NCBI GenBank assembly: GCA_029259725.1
Contig: JAJDER010000178.1
Coordinates: forward strand, 25,557-89,556
Direction of reading: 5' to 3'
Length of the DNA stretch: 64,000 nucleotides
DNA from: Planctomycetota bacterium
GTDB taxonomy: Bacteria; Planctomycetota; B15-G4
In this document: positions 38,050-47,533 of the stretch, piece by piece
Layout of the letters: each line of letters opens with the position of its first letter
Numbering within the stretch: the first letter of the stretch is position 1
Program-made: the position numbers and the translations under genes
The notes under the pieces: model-generated
What the model saw: only the letters and a program-made list of their open reading frames with translations
Databases searched by the model: none
Told to the model about the DNA's origin: nothing

Positions 38050-41000
38050 CAGTCGACGTACGCGAATTCGTTGAGGTTGAAGACCAGCAGGCACAGCGAC
38101 TCGAGCGCGCGCTGGTCGGCCGGTCCGGGATCATCGGGGCCCACGGCGTGGCGCGCCGCCACCGCGTCCCCGGGGGCCTCGATCACGAGATCGTGCAGCG
38201 CCACCGCCTCGCCGACCACGCGCACACCGAAGCGGCCGGGGCCGAACGCGCCGGTCGCCGCGGCGCCCGCCACGCCGACGGGCAGCTCCTGCGACAGCAC
38301 CGGCACTCCATCGACGGCGAGCCGCAACGTCGCGCCGGCCAGCTCGATCTCGACCGGGACGTCACGCCCTGCCTGCAACCGCGCGACGCCCGTGGCCAGG
38401 ATCTCCGAGGCCTCCGCGACGTGGCCCAGCAACTCCACGGTCTCGTCCTCGGGGCTGAAGCGCAGTTCCAGCCCGGCGACCTCCTCGAGATCCGCCCGGG
38501 CCCGCAGCAGCAGGCCGAGACGGCTGCTGCTCTCGGTGACTTCGATCCGCATCCTCACGATCCCGTCCGCGAAGACCGGTTCGTCGAGCAGCGCGGCCGG
38601 TGACTGCCAGGCATCCGCCTCGAGCGTCTCGTTGTAGCGGTTGCCCCAGCGTCCCTCGAGGTAGGTCCAGCCCTCGCGCGGCCCGATGAGCATGTGCGTC
38701 CCATCGAGCTGATCGAGGAACCGCTGGGCGACGCGCTCGGGCACGCCGGGCCCGAACACGAGCGGCGCGGGCGCCTCCGCGAAGGCGTCGGTCTGCTGCG
38801 CGAGGTAGTCCTGGGCCCAGCCCGCCTCGTCCGGCGTCGGGTCGCGCCCGAGCGCCAGCCGGAACAGACGCCCGACCCGCGCGCGGCCGTCCGGTCCCGC
38901 CTCGGAGTCGACGCGCCGCGCGAGAGCCGCCGCGCGCTCGTTCACGAACTCGCTGTTCAGCAGCAGCAGGGCCTGGGGCGCGATGGTGGTGACCGTGCGC
39001 TTGCCCACCGGCAGCGACGTGTTGGTGTAGTCGAAGGTCTCCCACATCGGCGCGAGCATGTTGCGCTTCACGAAGCCGTACAGGCTGCGGCGTCGACGCT
39101 CGTCCGCATCGGAGAGGTACCAGCCGTCGCCGGGCTTGGACGCTCCGGCCAGCACCGCCCGGTTGACGCGTGGGAAGAAGGACTCGCCCCCCAAGCGCGG
39201 ATCGAGTTCACCACTGACCGCGAGCAGGCTGTCGCGCAACGCCTCGGCGTCGAGCCGACGCAGCTCCTGACGCCACAGCAGCAGGTTGTCCGGATCGAGG
39301 GCCTCCGCCGCCGCGGGCCGACGCGAGGATCGCTGGTACGCATCGCTGCCCAGGATCAGGCGATGCATGGCCTTGATGCTCCAGCCGCCGCGCACGAACT
39401 CCGAGGCGAGCCAATCGAGCAGCTCGGGGTGACTGGGTTCCTCGCCCATGCGGCCGAAGTCGTTGGGCGTGGTCACCAGCCCGCGGCCGAAGTGGTGCTG
39501 CCAGATGCGGTTCACCATCACCCGCGCGGTGAGCGGGTTGTCCTCGGCCAGGATCCAGTCGGCCAGAGCCAGGCGGCGACCCGAGCTGCGCGGCACCTCC
39601 GGAACGCGCGGGACGGCCCGCGCATCGGTCTCGCACAGGACGCCCGGGTAGCGCGGCTCCACCTGAGCGCCCGGCGCCGACGCCCGCCCGCGGACGAGCA
39701 CGTGCGTCGGCGGCGTCTCGCGGTACTCGCGCACGGCCAGGGCCCACTCCAGCTCGCCCTTGAAGTCGCTGTCGAGCGACTCGAGCTCGCCGCGCAGCTC
39801 GTACATCCGGCGGCGGTCGTCGTCCGGCAGCGCGCCGACGATCGCCGGCCGGTTCGGCTTGCCGAGGGACTGCACCAGGGCCTGCTGGCGGGGGTTGCGA
39901 CGCTCCTCGGGCGTGAACCAGGCCTGTCGGGTCTCGCGCGGCGCCTGCTCGACGAGTCCGGCCATCACGAGCCGCTCGCCCAGCGCCAGCAGCTGGCCCT
40001 CCTCGTACTCGAGCAGAGCGCCTCGCCGCTCACGGCCGAGGTGCCAGCGCTTCAGGGACGCGTCGTCGAGCCCCAGCGGTCGCATGGTCGCGGACTCGAG
40101 ACTGAACTTCGTCAGGGCGTACGGGCGCACGCCGCTCACGAACGCCAGCATGGAGTAGTAGTCCTCCTGCGGGAACGGGTCGAACTTGTGGTCGTGGCAG
40201 CGCGCGCAACCGACGGTCACGCCGAGCACGCCCTCGCTGATGGTGCGCACCACGTCGTCGAGTTCGTCGAACAGGGCCTGCTGCTTGTCGTCGGGCTCGG
40301 AGTCCCAGGTCCCCAGCCGGTAGAAGCCGGTGGCCACCAGGGCCTCGTCGGTCGCCGGCTCGAGTTCGTCGCCGGCGAGCTGCTCGAGCAGGAACCGGTC
40401 GTAGGGCTTGTCGCTGTTGAAGGCATCCACGACGTAGTCGCGATAGCGCCACGCGTAGGGCTTGAACTCGTCGCGCTCGTAGCCGACGGTCTCCGCGTAG
40501 CGCACCACGTCGAGCCAATGGCGGCCCCAGCGCTGGCCGTACTCGGGACGCGCGAGCAGCTCGTCGACCAGCCGGGCGAAGGCGTCGGGCCGCGCGTCGG
40601 CCTCGAAGGCGGCCAGCTCCTCGGGCGACGGCGGCAGCCCGATCAGGTCGAAGAACGCGCGCCGCGCCAGCTCGCGTCGGTCGGCACGCGGGTTGGCCGG
40701 GATCCCGGCGGCGTCGAGGTGCGCGAGCACGAAGGCGTCGATGGGCGCGACGTCGCGTCCCACGTCCGGAGCCTCCGGACGTGTCACGGGACGGAAGGAC
40801 CACCAGGCACGGCCCGCCTCGACGTCGATGCCCTCGCCGCCGACCTCGACCGCGTCGGCGCCACCGGGCCAGTGGCCGCCCTCGGCCACCCAGCGCTCGA
40901 GCACGGCGATCTCGTGGGGCGGCAGCTTGGCCTTCGGCGGCATCTCCAGCCCGCCCTCGTAGCGCACCGCGCGGACCAGCCTGCTGGCATCCGGGTCTCC

Positions 41001-41276
41001 CGGCACGAGCGCGGGTCCACTCTCGCCGCCGACCAGCAGCGACGCCTGCCCGCTCATGAGCAGGCCGCCCTTCAGTTTCTCGGCCTCGGGGCCGTGGCAG
41101 GCGAAGCAGCGCTCGACGAGCAGCGGCCGCACCTCCCGCTCGAAGCGGTGCCGGGCGTCCGCATCCATCTCCGCCTCGCTTGCGGCGAGCGGAGACGCTT
41201 GCGCGGCGGCACCACCCAGGCCGGCAAGGCCCGTCGCGGCGACGACGACGGTGAGAAAGCGCCTGCAGGGGCTCAT
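38049..41276 (-). CDS. PSD1-type protein: planctomycete cytochrome C-like + DUF1549 + DUF1553, with LamG-like insert
   Basis: FEREVRPLLVERCFACHGPEAEKLKGGLLM; RRELARRAFFDLIGLPPSPEEL; NRIWQHHFGRGLVTTPNDFGRMGE; LLLLNSEFVNERAAALA; TGATG overlap with DUF1501 gene. Confidence 0.94.
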   Translation of the reverse strand: MSPCRRFLTVVVAATGLAGLGGAAAQASPLAASEAEMDADARHRFEREVRPLLVERCFACHGPEAEKLKGGLLMSGQASLLVGGESGPALVPGDPDASRLVRAVRYEGGLEMPPKAKLPPHEIAVLERWVAEGGHWPGGADAVEVGGEGIDVEAGRAWWSFRPVTRPEAPDVGRDVAPIDAFVLAHLDAAGIPANPRADRRELARRAFFDLIGLPPSPEELAAFEADARPDAFARLVDELLARPEYGQRWGRHWLDVVRYAETVGYERDEFKPYAWRYRDYVVDAFNSDKPYDRFLLEQLAGDELEPATDEALVATGFYRLGTWDSEPDDKQQALFDELDDVVRTISEGVLGVTVGCARCHDHKFDPFPQEDYYSMLAFVSGVRPYALTKFSLESATMRPLGLDDASLKRWHLGRERRGALLEYEEGQLLALGERLVMAGLVEQAPRETRQAWFTPEERRNPRQQALVQSLGKPNRPAIVGALPDDDRRRMYELRGELESLDSDFKGELEWALAVREYRETPPTHVLVRGRASAPGAQVEPRYPGVLCETDARAVPRVPEVPRSSGRRLALADWILAEDNPLTARVMVNRIWQHHFGRGLVTTPNDFGRMGEEPSHPELLDWLASEFVRGGWSIKAMHRLILGSDAYQRSSRRPAAAEALDPDNLLLWRQELRRLDAEALRDSLLAVSGELDPRLGGESFFPRVNRAVLAGASKPGDGWYLSDADERRRRSLYGFVKRNMLAPMWETFDYTNTSLPVGKRTVTTIAPQALLLLNSEFVNERAAALARRVDSEAGPDGRARVGRLFRLALGRDPTPDEAGWAQDYLAQQTDAFAEAPAPLVFGPGVPERVAQRFLDQLDGTHMLIGPREGWTYLEGRWGNRYNETLEADAWQSPAALLDEPVFADGIVRMRIEVTESSSRLGLLLRARADLEEVAGLELRFSPEDETVELLGHVAEASEILATGVARLQAGRDVPVEIELAGATLRLAVDGVPVLSQELPVGVAGAAATGAFGPGRFGVRVVGEAVALHDLVIEAPGDAVAARHAVGPDDPGPADQRALESLCLLVFNLNEFAYVD

Positions 41277-41448
41277 GGCTGCGGATCCGTGACGACCGTC
41301 CACCGGCCGCGGCACGCGCTGGACGTGCACCGAGCAAGTCTATCACGGGGCACCCGGAACTCCGGGGCGCCGGCGGCCCCTCGGGATCTGCTCCGGCCGG
41401 CCGGCACGGCGCTCGGAACCGCGCCTCTGTCGCCTATCCTGTGCGCCC

Positions 41449-42690
41449 ATGTCCCTACCCCACCCCGCTCCCGACGGCGCCGACGAGGCGACGGCCCGCT
41501 CGCGCGTGCTGGCCCTGCACGACTCGCGCTTCGGGCGTGCCGCCGAACTCTGCGCTCGCGCTCCAGGACGGGTCAACCTGCTCGGGGCCCACGTCGACTA
41601 CAGCGAGGGCTGGGTCATGCCCGCCGCCCTCGACCGCTCCCTGTGGCTGGCGGCATCGCCGCGCGACGACGGCCGGATGGTCCTGGTCGCCACGGACCTG
41701 GACGAGCAGGCCGAGCTGGACCTCGCCGCGCTGCCGCCCGTCCGCGCCGACCGCGCCGACGACCGCACCAGCTGGATCGACGTGCCCGCCGGCGTCGCCT
41801 GGGCCCTGGCCGAGCGCGGGCTCCCGTTGCGCGGCATGAACGTCGCGTTCGGAGGGGACCTGCCCATGGGTGCGGGCGTGTCGTCCTCCGCGGCGGTCGA
41901 GGTGGCCTTCGTCCTGGCTTTCGAGGCCCTGTCCGGCGATGCCGAGGCCGACGGCTGGACACTCTCCGGGGTCGACAAGGCGCTCGTCGGTCGCCGCACC
42001 GAGAACGCCTACCTGGGCGTGGGCTCAGGCGTGATGGATCAGTACGCGTCGTTGCACGGTCAGGCCGGCCACGTTGTGTTCCTCGACTGCCGCACCCTGC
42101 GTCACGAGCTGCTGCCCCTGCCACCGGGCACCACGGTGCTGGTCACGGACACCGGCGTGAGGCGTCGGCTGGTGGACGGACACCTCGACGACCGGCGGAG
42201 CGAGTGCGAGCGAGCCGTCGAGATCCTGGCCAGGCACCGGCCCGGGATCACGGCCCTGCGCGACGCGACCCTGGAGGATCTCGCGGCCGTCGCCCTGGAG
42301 CCGGTGCTCGCTCGCCGCGCGCGCCACGTGATCGAGGAGTGCGGACGCGTCCTCGCCGGCGCCGCGGCTCTGCGGGCGGGCGACGCAGCGGACTTCGGGC
42401 GCCTCGTCTCCGCCAGCCACGACAGCTCGCGGGACCTCTACGAGGTGGCCATCCCCGAACTGGACGTGCTCGCCGTCGCCGCGCGCGGCGTGCCCGGGTG
42501 CCACGGGGCCCGCCTCACCGGAGCGGGCTTCGGCGGCTGCATCACCAGCCTGGTGGACGGCGACGCCGTGCCGCGCGTCCGCGAGGCCCTCGATCGGGCT
42601 TTCGAGTCGGCCTTCGCTCGCCGCCCCGAGCACCTGCCCTGCCGCGTGGGTGATGGAGCCGGGATCGAGAGGCTCGCCCTGACCCGGTGA
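41449..42690 (+). CDS. Galactokinase-family GHMP kinase
   Basis: CARAPGRVNLLGAHVDYSEGWVMPAALDR, DLPMGAGVSSSAAVEVAF, GVGSGVMDQYASLHG, ARLTGAGFGGCITSLV. Confidence 0.88.
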   Translation: MSLPHPAPDGADEATARSRVLALHDSRFGRAAELCARAPGRVNLLGAHVDYSEGWVMPAALDRSLWLAASPRDDGRMVLVATDLDEQAELDLAALPPVRADRADDRTSWIDVPAGVAWALAERGLPLRGMNVAFGGDLPMGAGVSSSAAVEVAFVLAFEALSGDAEADGWTLSGVDKALVGRRTENAYLGVGSGVMDQYASLHGQAGHVVFLDCRTLRHELLPLPPGTTVLVTDTGVRRRLVDGHLDDRRSECERAVEILARHRPGITALRDATLEDLAAVALEPVLARRARHVIEECGRVLAGAAALRAGDAADFGRLVSASHDSSRDLYEVAIPELDVLAVAARGVPGCHGARLTGAGFGGCITSLVDGDAVPRVREALDRAFESAFARRPEHLPCRVGDGAGIERLALTR

Positions 42691-42698
42691 CGAAGCCA

Positions 42699-42737
42699 AG
42701 CAGCCCGTACGCAAAGTCATCCGCGTCGAGGGCTGCT
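42699..42737. repeat. 39-bp miniature palindrome-ended repeat, apparent internal-deletion copy of the 63862 element
   Basis: agcagccc...gggctgct 8-bp terminal inverted repeats; right end overlaps the TAG stop of the 42736-44382 gene. Confidence 0.7.
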
Positions 42738-44382
42738 AGAACGCCACCAGGCTGGTCTGGATCTTCACCGACAGCTTGAGCTTCGTCGTCGAGATGCCGT
42801 CGAACACCTCGAAGGTGAACGGGTTGCCGCCCAGGCTGTCCACGTGGGGAGCGTCCCAGGTGAAGACCCCGGTGCCCGCGTCGTAGCTGGCGCCCTCGGG
42901 CAAGCCCTTGTTCGGCACGACGAGCGTGACGGTGAGGGCGTCGCCATCCGGGTCCGAGACGAGGATCGGCTGGGTGTAGACGACGCCCTGCAGCCCGGTG
43001 GCCTTGCTGATCTTGCCCACCAGCGGCTTGCTGTTCTTCTCCGGATCGGTGTCCGGTGCCTTGAGCGTGACCTTCTGCTTGGCGACGACACTCTTGGTCT
43101 CGCCGTCGTCCACGTCGACCACGATCGTGTAGACGCCGGCCGGCCCCGCGGCGGGCCAGACGACCGAGCGCGTCTTCTCGTCGTAGGCCGCGCCGGCCGG
43201 GAGCGTCGTCTCGTCGACCGTGTAGATCAGGTTCTCCACCGGCGTGTCGCGATCGACGGCCAGGATCGGAAAGGCGACGTCGTCGCCCACGGTCGACTGG
43301 ATGTTCCACTTGCTCGGCTGCGGACGGGAGTCCTTGACGTTGCTGGTATCGGGGAACTCGGTGCCGATCCCGAGGCGACGCCAGGTCTTCTTCTTCATGT
43401 TGATGACGGGCTGCTCGTCGGTGTTGCGGTACACGCGTCCGTCCATGCGCAGCGTGTAGACGTCACTTCCGGCCGTCTGCAGGTCGCGGTAGTCCTCGCC
43501 CTTCTTGCTCGTCGGCTTGCCCGGGAAGTCGACCAGGACGGTGTCCGGATCGACCGACGAGTGCAGCCGACCGTCGCCGCGGATGGCCCACCAGGTGCCG
43601 TCGTCGGTGAAGCGGATCGAGTTGTAGTACTTGTCCAGACTCTTGTCGCTGTTGTTGGGCAGCGCGACCACGAACGTGCCGGAGGACGGATCGCCGCCGT
43701 CCGCGCCGTCGCCGCCGAGCAGGTCGGGGTCGCCCTTGACCACCGTGCCGTCGCGGCGCAGCGCGTAGATCTCGTTCGTGATCGGGTGCACGGTGAACGA
43801 GAACCAGCGTTGCTTCTTGCCGTCCCCGTCTCCGCCTCCGCTGCTCTCGTTGAAGAAGAACACGGGTTCTTCGTCCAGGCCGCGGAAGAGGCGGCCGTCG
43901 GCACGCAAGGCCCAGATCTCGCCATCACGAATGAGCACGTCGCTGAAGAGCGAGCCGCCGTCCTGGTACTTCACGAGGATCTCGCCGTCCTGGCTCACGC
44001 GACCCTTCTTGCGCACGGCAGCCCAGGAGCCGTTGGCGGCGGCGATCGCGATCCACGGATCCGAGTCGTTCAGCTCCTTGATCTTCTTGCCGTTCTTCGC
44101 GACGCGGCCGTCCCGTCGGATCGTGTAGCGGTCCGGCCCGTCGACGGCGATGTCCCACCAGCTGTTGGGGTCGAACGCGTCCCCGTTCTGGTTCGACCCC
44201 GCGCCCTTCAGCTTGTCGACCTCGAATCCGTTGATCGTGACCACACCCCGTTCGCTCACGGCGTAGATGAACAGCGAAGCCTCCTCTTCCCCGGCGCTGA
44301 CGGACATGCCGAGGCCGAGCAGGAAGGCGAGGACCGACAGCAGGCCGGCCGCGGGGCGGGCCACGGAACGGGACGAGGGCAT
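42736..44382 (-). CDS. Secreted protein with repeated GEIWALRADGR-type motifs and C-terminal Ig-like/putative cadherin-like domains
   Basis: Signal peptide; repeats (YTIRRDGRVAKNG, WALRADGRLFRG, YALRRDGTVVKG, WAIRGDGRLHSS, YTLRMDGRVYRN); DEKTRSVVWPAAGPAGVYTIVVDVDDG and DAGTGVFTWDAP modules. Confidence 0.82.
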   Translation of the reverse strand: MPSSRSVARPAAGLLSVLAFLLGLGMSVSAGEEEASLFIYAVSERGVVTINGFEVDKLKGAGSNQNGDAFDPNSWWDIAVDGPDRYTIRRDGRVAKNGKKIKELNDSDPWIAIAAANGSWAAVRKKGRVSQDGEILVKYQDGGSLFSDVLIRDGEIWALRADGRLFRGLDEEPVFFFNESSGGGDGDGKKQRWFSFTVHPITNEIYALRRDGTVVKGDPDLLGGDGADGGDPSSGTFVVALPNNSDKSLDKYYNSIRFTDDGTWWAIRGDGRLHSSVDPDTVLVDFPGKPTSKKGEDYRDLQTAGSDVYTLRMDGRVYRNTDEQPVINMKKKTWRRLGIGTEFPDTSNVKDSRPQPSKWNIQSTVGDDVAFPILAVDRDTPVENLIYTVDETTLPAGAAYDEKTRSVVWPAAGPAGVYTIVVDVDDGETKSVVAKQKVTLKAPDTDPEKNSKPLVGKISKATGLQGVVYTQPILVSDPDGDALTVTLVVPNKGLPEGASYDAGTGVFTWDAPHVDSLGGNPFTFEVFDGISTTKLKLSVKIQTSLVAF

Positions 44383-44546
44383 GGGCGGGGCTCCAGGGTG
44401 GACGACCGGGGGACGCCCCGACCGAACGCGCATTCTAGCGAGCTGGGCCCGTACCGTACCTGCCGCGCCGGTCAGGTCGACGCCTGGCAGGCGTTGCGGG
44501 CCGCGCCAAGACTCGTTCCGGCCCGCGGCAAGCGCCCGCTGGGGCT

Positions 44547-44957
44547 CTACGCGCGCCACGGAGGGTCGACGCCGAGCCCCTCGGGACCGAAGGAATCGGG
44601 CAACACGTCGTCGATGCGCCGCTCGCGGAAACGGCCCGCGGCATCCGCGAGCAGCAGGCGCGAGTCCCCGTCGGCGAACTCGCGCACCACCTGGCGACAG
44701 GCCCCGCACATCGACGCCCCCGGGCCGGAGACCACGGCCAGCACCGCGATGCGTCGCACGCCGGCGGCGACGGCCTGGAACACGGCGTTGCGCTCGGCGC
44801 ACAGCGTGATCGCGAAATTCCGGTTCTCCACGTTGCAGCCCGCGAAGACGCGACCGTCGGGGGCGAGCAGCGCGGCCCCCACCGTGAAGGACGAGTACGG
44901 CGCGTGGGCGCGCTCGCGCACCTCGATCGCCCGGCGGATCAGCTCGCCGTCGTCCAC
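44547..44957 (-). CDS. cdd: Cytidine deaminase
   Basis: APYSSFTVGAALLAPDGRVFAGCNVENRNFAITLCAERNAVFQAVAAG...GPGASMCGACRQVVREF; start assigned to GTG. Confidence 0.92.
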   Translation of the reverse strand: MDDGELIRRAIEVRERAHAPYSSFTVGAALLAPDGRVFAGCNVENRNFAITLCAERNAVFQAVAAGVRRIAVLAVVSGPGASMCGACRQVVREFADGDSRLLLADAAGRFRERRIDDVLPDSFGPEGLGVDPPWRA

Positions 44958-44959
44958 GC

Positions 44960-46384
44960 TCAGATCGGGCGCTTGCCCGCCATGACATGCGGGTCCAGCA
45001 GTTCGGCGATCTGCTCCTCCGTCAGCACGCCCTTCAGGCGAACCAGCTCGACCACGCCCATGCCGGTCCGCAACGCCTCGGCCGCGAGCTCGGTCGCCTT
45101 GTCGTAGCCGATCACCGGGTTGAGCGCGGTGATCACGCCGATGCTGCGCTCGATGAACTCGCGGCAGACATCCTCGTTGGCCGTGATGCCCTCGATGCAG
45201 TGCTCGCGCAGGGTGCGCGCCGCATTCATGAACATGGTCTGCGATTGCAGCAGCGACACGATGATCACCGGCTCCATGACGTTGAGCTGAAGCTGCCCGG
45301 CCTCGGCGGCCAGGGAGACCGTCAGGTCGTTGCCGATGGCACGGAAGCAGACCTGGTTGACCACCTCGGGGATCACCGGGTTCACCTTGCCCGGCATGAT
45401 CGACGAGCCCGGCTGCATCGGTGGCAGGTTGACCTCGTTGAAGCCGGCGCGCGGCCCCGACGACAACAGGCGCAGGTCGTTGCAGATCTTGGAGAGCTTG
45501 ATCGCCAGGCTCTTCAGGCACGAGCTGTAGAGCACGAAGGGCTGGGTGTCCTGGGTGGCCTCGACCAGGTCGCGCGCGAGGGTGATCTGCTTGCCGCTGA
45601 TCCCGGCCAGGTGGTCCGCGCAGAGCTTGCCGTAGCCCACGGGCGCGTTGAGGCCGGTGCCGATGGCCGTGCCGCCCATGTTGACCTCGAGCAGGCTGCT
45701 CTCGACGTCTTCGAGCGCGTCGATCTCGTTGCGCAGCGACGAGGCCCAGGCATCGAACTCCTGTCCGAGCGTCATCGGCACCGCGTCCTGCAACTGGGTG
45801 CGTCCCATCTTGAGGATGTGGTCGAACTCCCGGGCCTTGACGCGCAGCGCCGCGACGAGCTGATCGAGCTCGAGGTTCAGGTGCGTGTTCATCAACGCCA
45901 CGGCCACGTGCAGCGCGCTGGGGTAGGCGTCGTTGGTGGACTGGCTGCAGTTGACGTGGTCGTGGGGATCGCAGTGCTCGTACTGCCCCTTCCGGTGCCC
46001 CATCAGCTCGAGCGCCCGGTTGGCGATGACCTCGTTGGCGTTCATGTTCGTCGAGGTCCCCGCGCCGCCCTGCATGCAGTCGATGGGGAACTGCTCGTGG
46101 AGCTTGCCGTCCATGAGCTCCTGACACGCGCCCTCGATGCCGGCCAGGATCTCGTCGGAGAACCGGCCGCACTCGTGGTTGGCGCGGGCCGCGGCGAGCT
46201 TGACCATCGCCAGGGCGCGGATCAGCTCGGGGTACTGGTGCAGCGGAACGCCGGAGATGTAGAAGTTCTCGAGCGCGCGCATGGTCTGCACGCCGTAGTA
46301 GGCCGAGGCGGGCACGGCCTTGGTCCCGAGCATGTCGCGCTCGAGGCGGGTCGCATCGGCGTCGGAGACGTCAGGGGCGGTCAT
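44960..46384 (-). CDS. aspA: Aspartate ammonia-lyase
   Basis: GGAGTSTNMNANEVIANRALELMGH, VNCSQSTNDAYPSA, GSSIMPGKVNPVIPEVVNQVCFRAIGND (AspA-like rather than FumC-like signature). Confidence 0.92.
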   Translation of the reverse strand: MTAPDVSDADATRLERDMLGTKAVPASAYYGVQTMRALENFYISGVPLHQYPELIRALAMVKLAAARANHECGRFSDEILAGIEGACQELMDGKLHEQFPIDCMQGGAGTSTNMNANEVIANRALELMGHRKGQYEHCDPHDHVNCSQSTNDAYPSALHVAVALMNTHLNLELDQLVAALRVKAREFDHILKMGRTQLQDAVPMTLGQEFDAWASSLRNEIDALEDVESSLLEVNMGGTAIGTGLNAPVGYGKLCADHLAGISGKQITLARDLVEATQDTQPFVLYSSCLKSLAIKLSKICNDLRLLSSGPRAGFNEVNLPPMQPGSSIMPGKVNPVIPEVVNQVCFRAIGNDLTVSLAAEAGQLQLNVMEPVIIVSLLQSQTMFMNAARTLREHCIEGITANEDVCREFIERSIGVITALNPVIGYDKATELAAEALRTGMGVVELVRLKGVLTEEQIAELLDPHVMAGKRPI

Positions 46385-46515
46385 CGAGGGGAACTCCGGT
46401 CGGGGTCCCCTGCCACGCCGGGGGACGAGCGAAGCCACGGTAGAGGCTCGCGGCCCCCCGGTCGACACGGGAACGCCCCAGGATCGGGCCCGCGGGTCGC
46501 CCTACCCTGGAGGGC

Positions 46516-47526
46516 ATGGGTCTTTCCTCGCGACGGCTGCTCGCCGGACTCGTCGGTGTCCTGGCGGCCTGCTCGACGCCCGACCAGGGTCCATCCGAGA
46601 GGGCCGCGCGCGTCCCGGCGTCGGAGTCTCCGCTGCAAGCCCGTGCCGCCGCTTCGGAACAATCCGCCATGCCCTCGCTGCCGGACCCGCTCCCGAACCT
46701 CGCCCTGCCGACCTTCGGCGGCCTGCAGTTCTGGTCCGACGTGGACCTGCGAGACGGGTGGCGCGTCCAGCAGCACGCCATCACCGGGCACCACCGCCTG
46801 ATCGACGCCGACGACGTCCGTCGCGCCTGGGGCTCGCGGGCGGCCTGCGCGGCCGAACTCGACCAGCTCGGACCGCCGCGCGTGCCGCGGGCCGAGATCG
46901 TGATGCTGATCCACGGGCTGGGGCGCACGCACCATTCGCTGGCCGAGCTCGAGGCGTCGTTGCGGGAGCGCGGGCACCACACCGAGCACCTGCGCTACGC
47001 CACCACGCGTCTCGCGGTGCGCGAGCACGCCGAGCACCTCGCCGACTGGCTCGATGCGCAGGCCGACGTCGAGCGCGTGTCCTTCGTCACGCACAGCCTC
47101 GGCGGGCACGTCGTCCGCGATGCGCTCAGCTTCCGCGAGGCCGGGCCGGACCGCCCCGAGATCGGCGGCGTGGTCATGCTCGCCCCCCCCGCCCGCGGCG
47201 CCGCCATGGCCGATCTCGTGGGCGGCGTGCCCCCGGCGCGGTGGGTGTTCGGCCCAGCCCTGCAGGACCTGAGCGCCGAGGCCAGCGCGAGCCTGCCCGC
47301 GCCCACGGCGCCCTTCGGCATCGTCGCCGCCGGCCGCGGCACCGAGGACGGCCTCAACCCGTTCATCCCGGGCGACGACGACGGCGTCGTCGGCGTGGAC
47401 GAGACGCTGCTCCCCGGCGCGACCGACGTGCTCATCGTGCGCGGCACGCACACCTTCCTCATGGACGACGAGGAGGTGCAGGCGGCGGTGGACCGCTTCC
47501 TGCGAACGCGGAGCTTCGAGCGCTGA
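46516..47526 (+). CDS. Lipase-like alpha/beta hydrolase, lipoprotein
   Basis: Lipobox LAAC; EIVMLIHGLGRTHHSLAEL; VSFVTHSLGGHVVRDAL (GxSxG variant); C-terminal HTFLMDDEEV. Confidence 0.85.
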   Translation: MGLSSRRLLAGLVGVLAACSTPDQGPSERAARVPASESPLQARAAASEQSAMPSLPDPLPNLALPTFGGLQFWSDVDLRDGWRVQQHAITGHHRLIDADDVRRAWGSRAACAAELDQLGPPRVPRAEIVMLIHGLGRTHHSLAELEASLRERGHHTEHLRYATTRLAVREHAEHLADWLDAQADVERVSFVTHSLGGHVVRDALSFREAGPDRPEIGGVVMLAPPARGAAMADLVGGVPPARWVFGPALQDLSAEASASLPAPTAPFGIVAAGRGTEDGLNPFIPGDDDGVVGVDETLLPGATDVLIVRGTHTFLMDDEEVQAAVDRFLRTRSFER

Positions 47527-47533
47527 GCACTGA

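Noticed and set aside
38694-42653. 1319-aa plus-strand ORF
   Set aside because: Antisense to the well-supported DUF1549/DUF1553 gene and out of frame with the galactokinase; Arg/Gly/Ala/His-rich composition typical of GC-rich shadow ORFs.
44547-46172. 541-aa minus ORF as a cdd fusion
   Set aside because: Only the last ~137 codons read as cytidine deaminase; the rest is a shifted frame of aspA.
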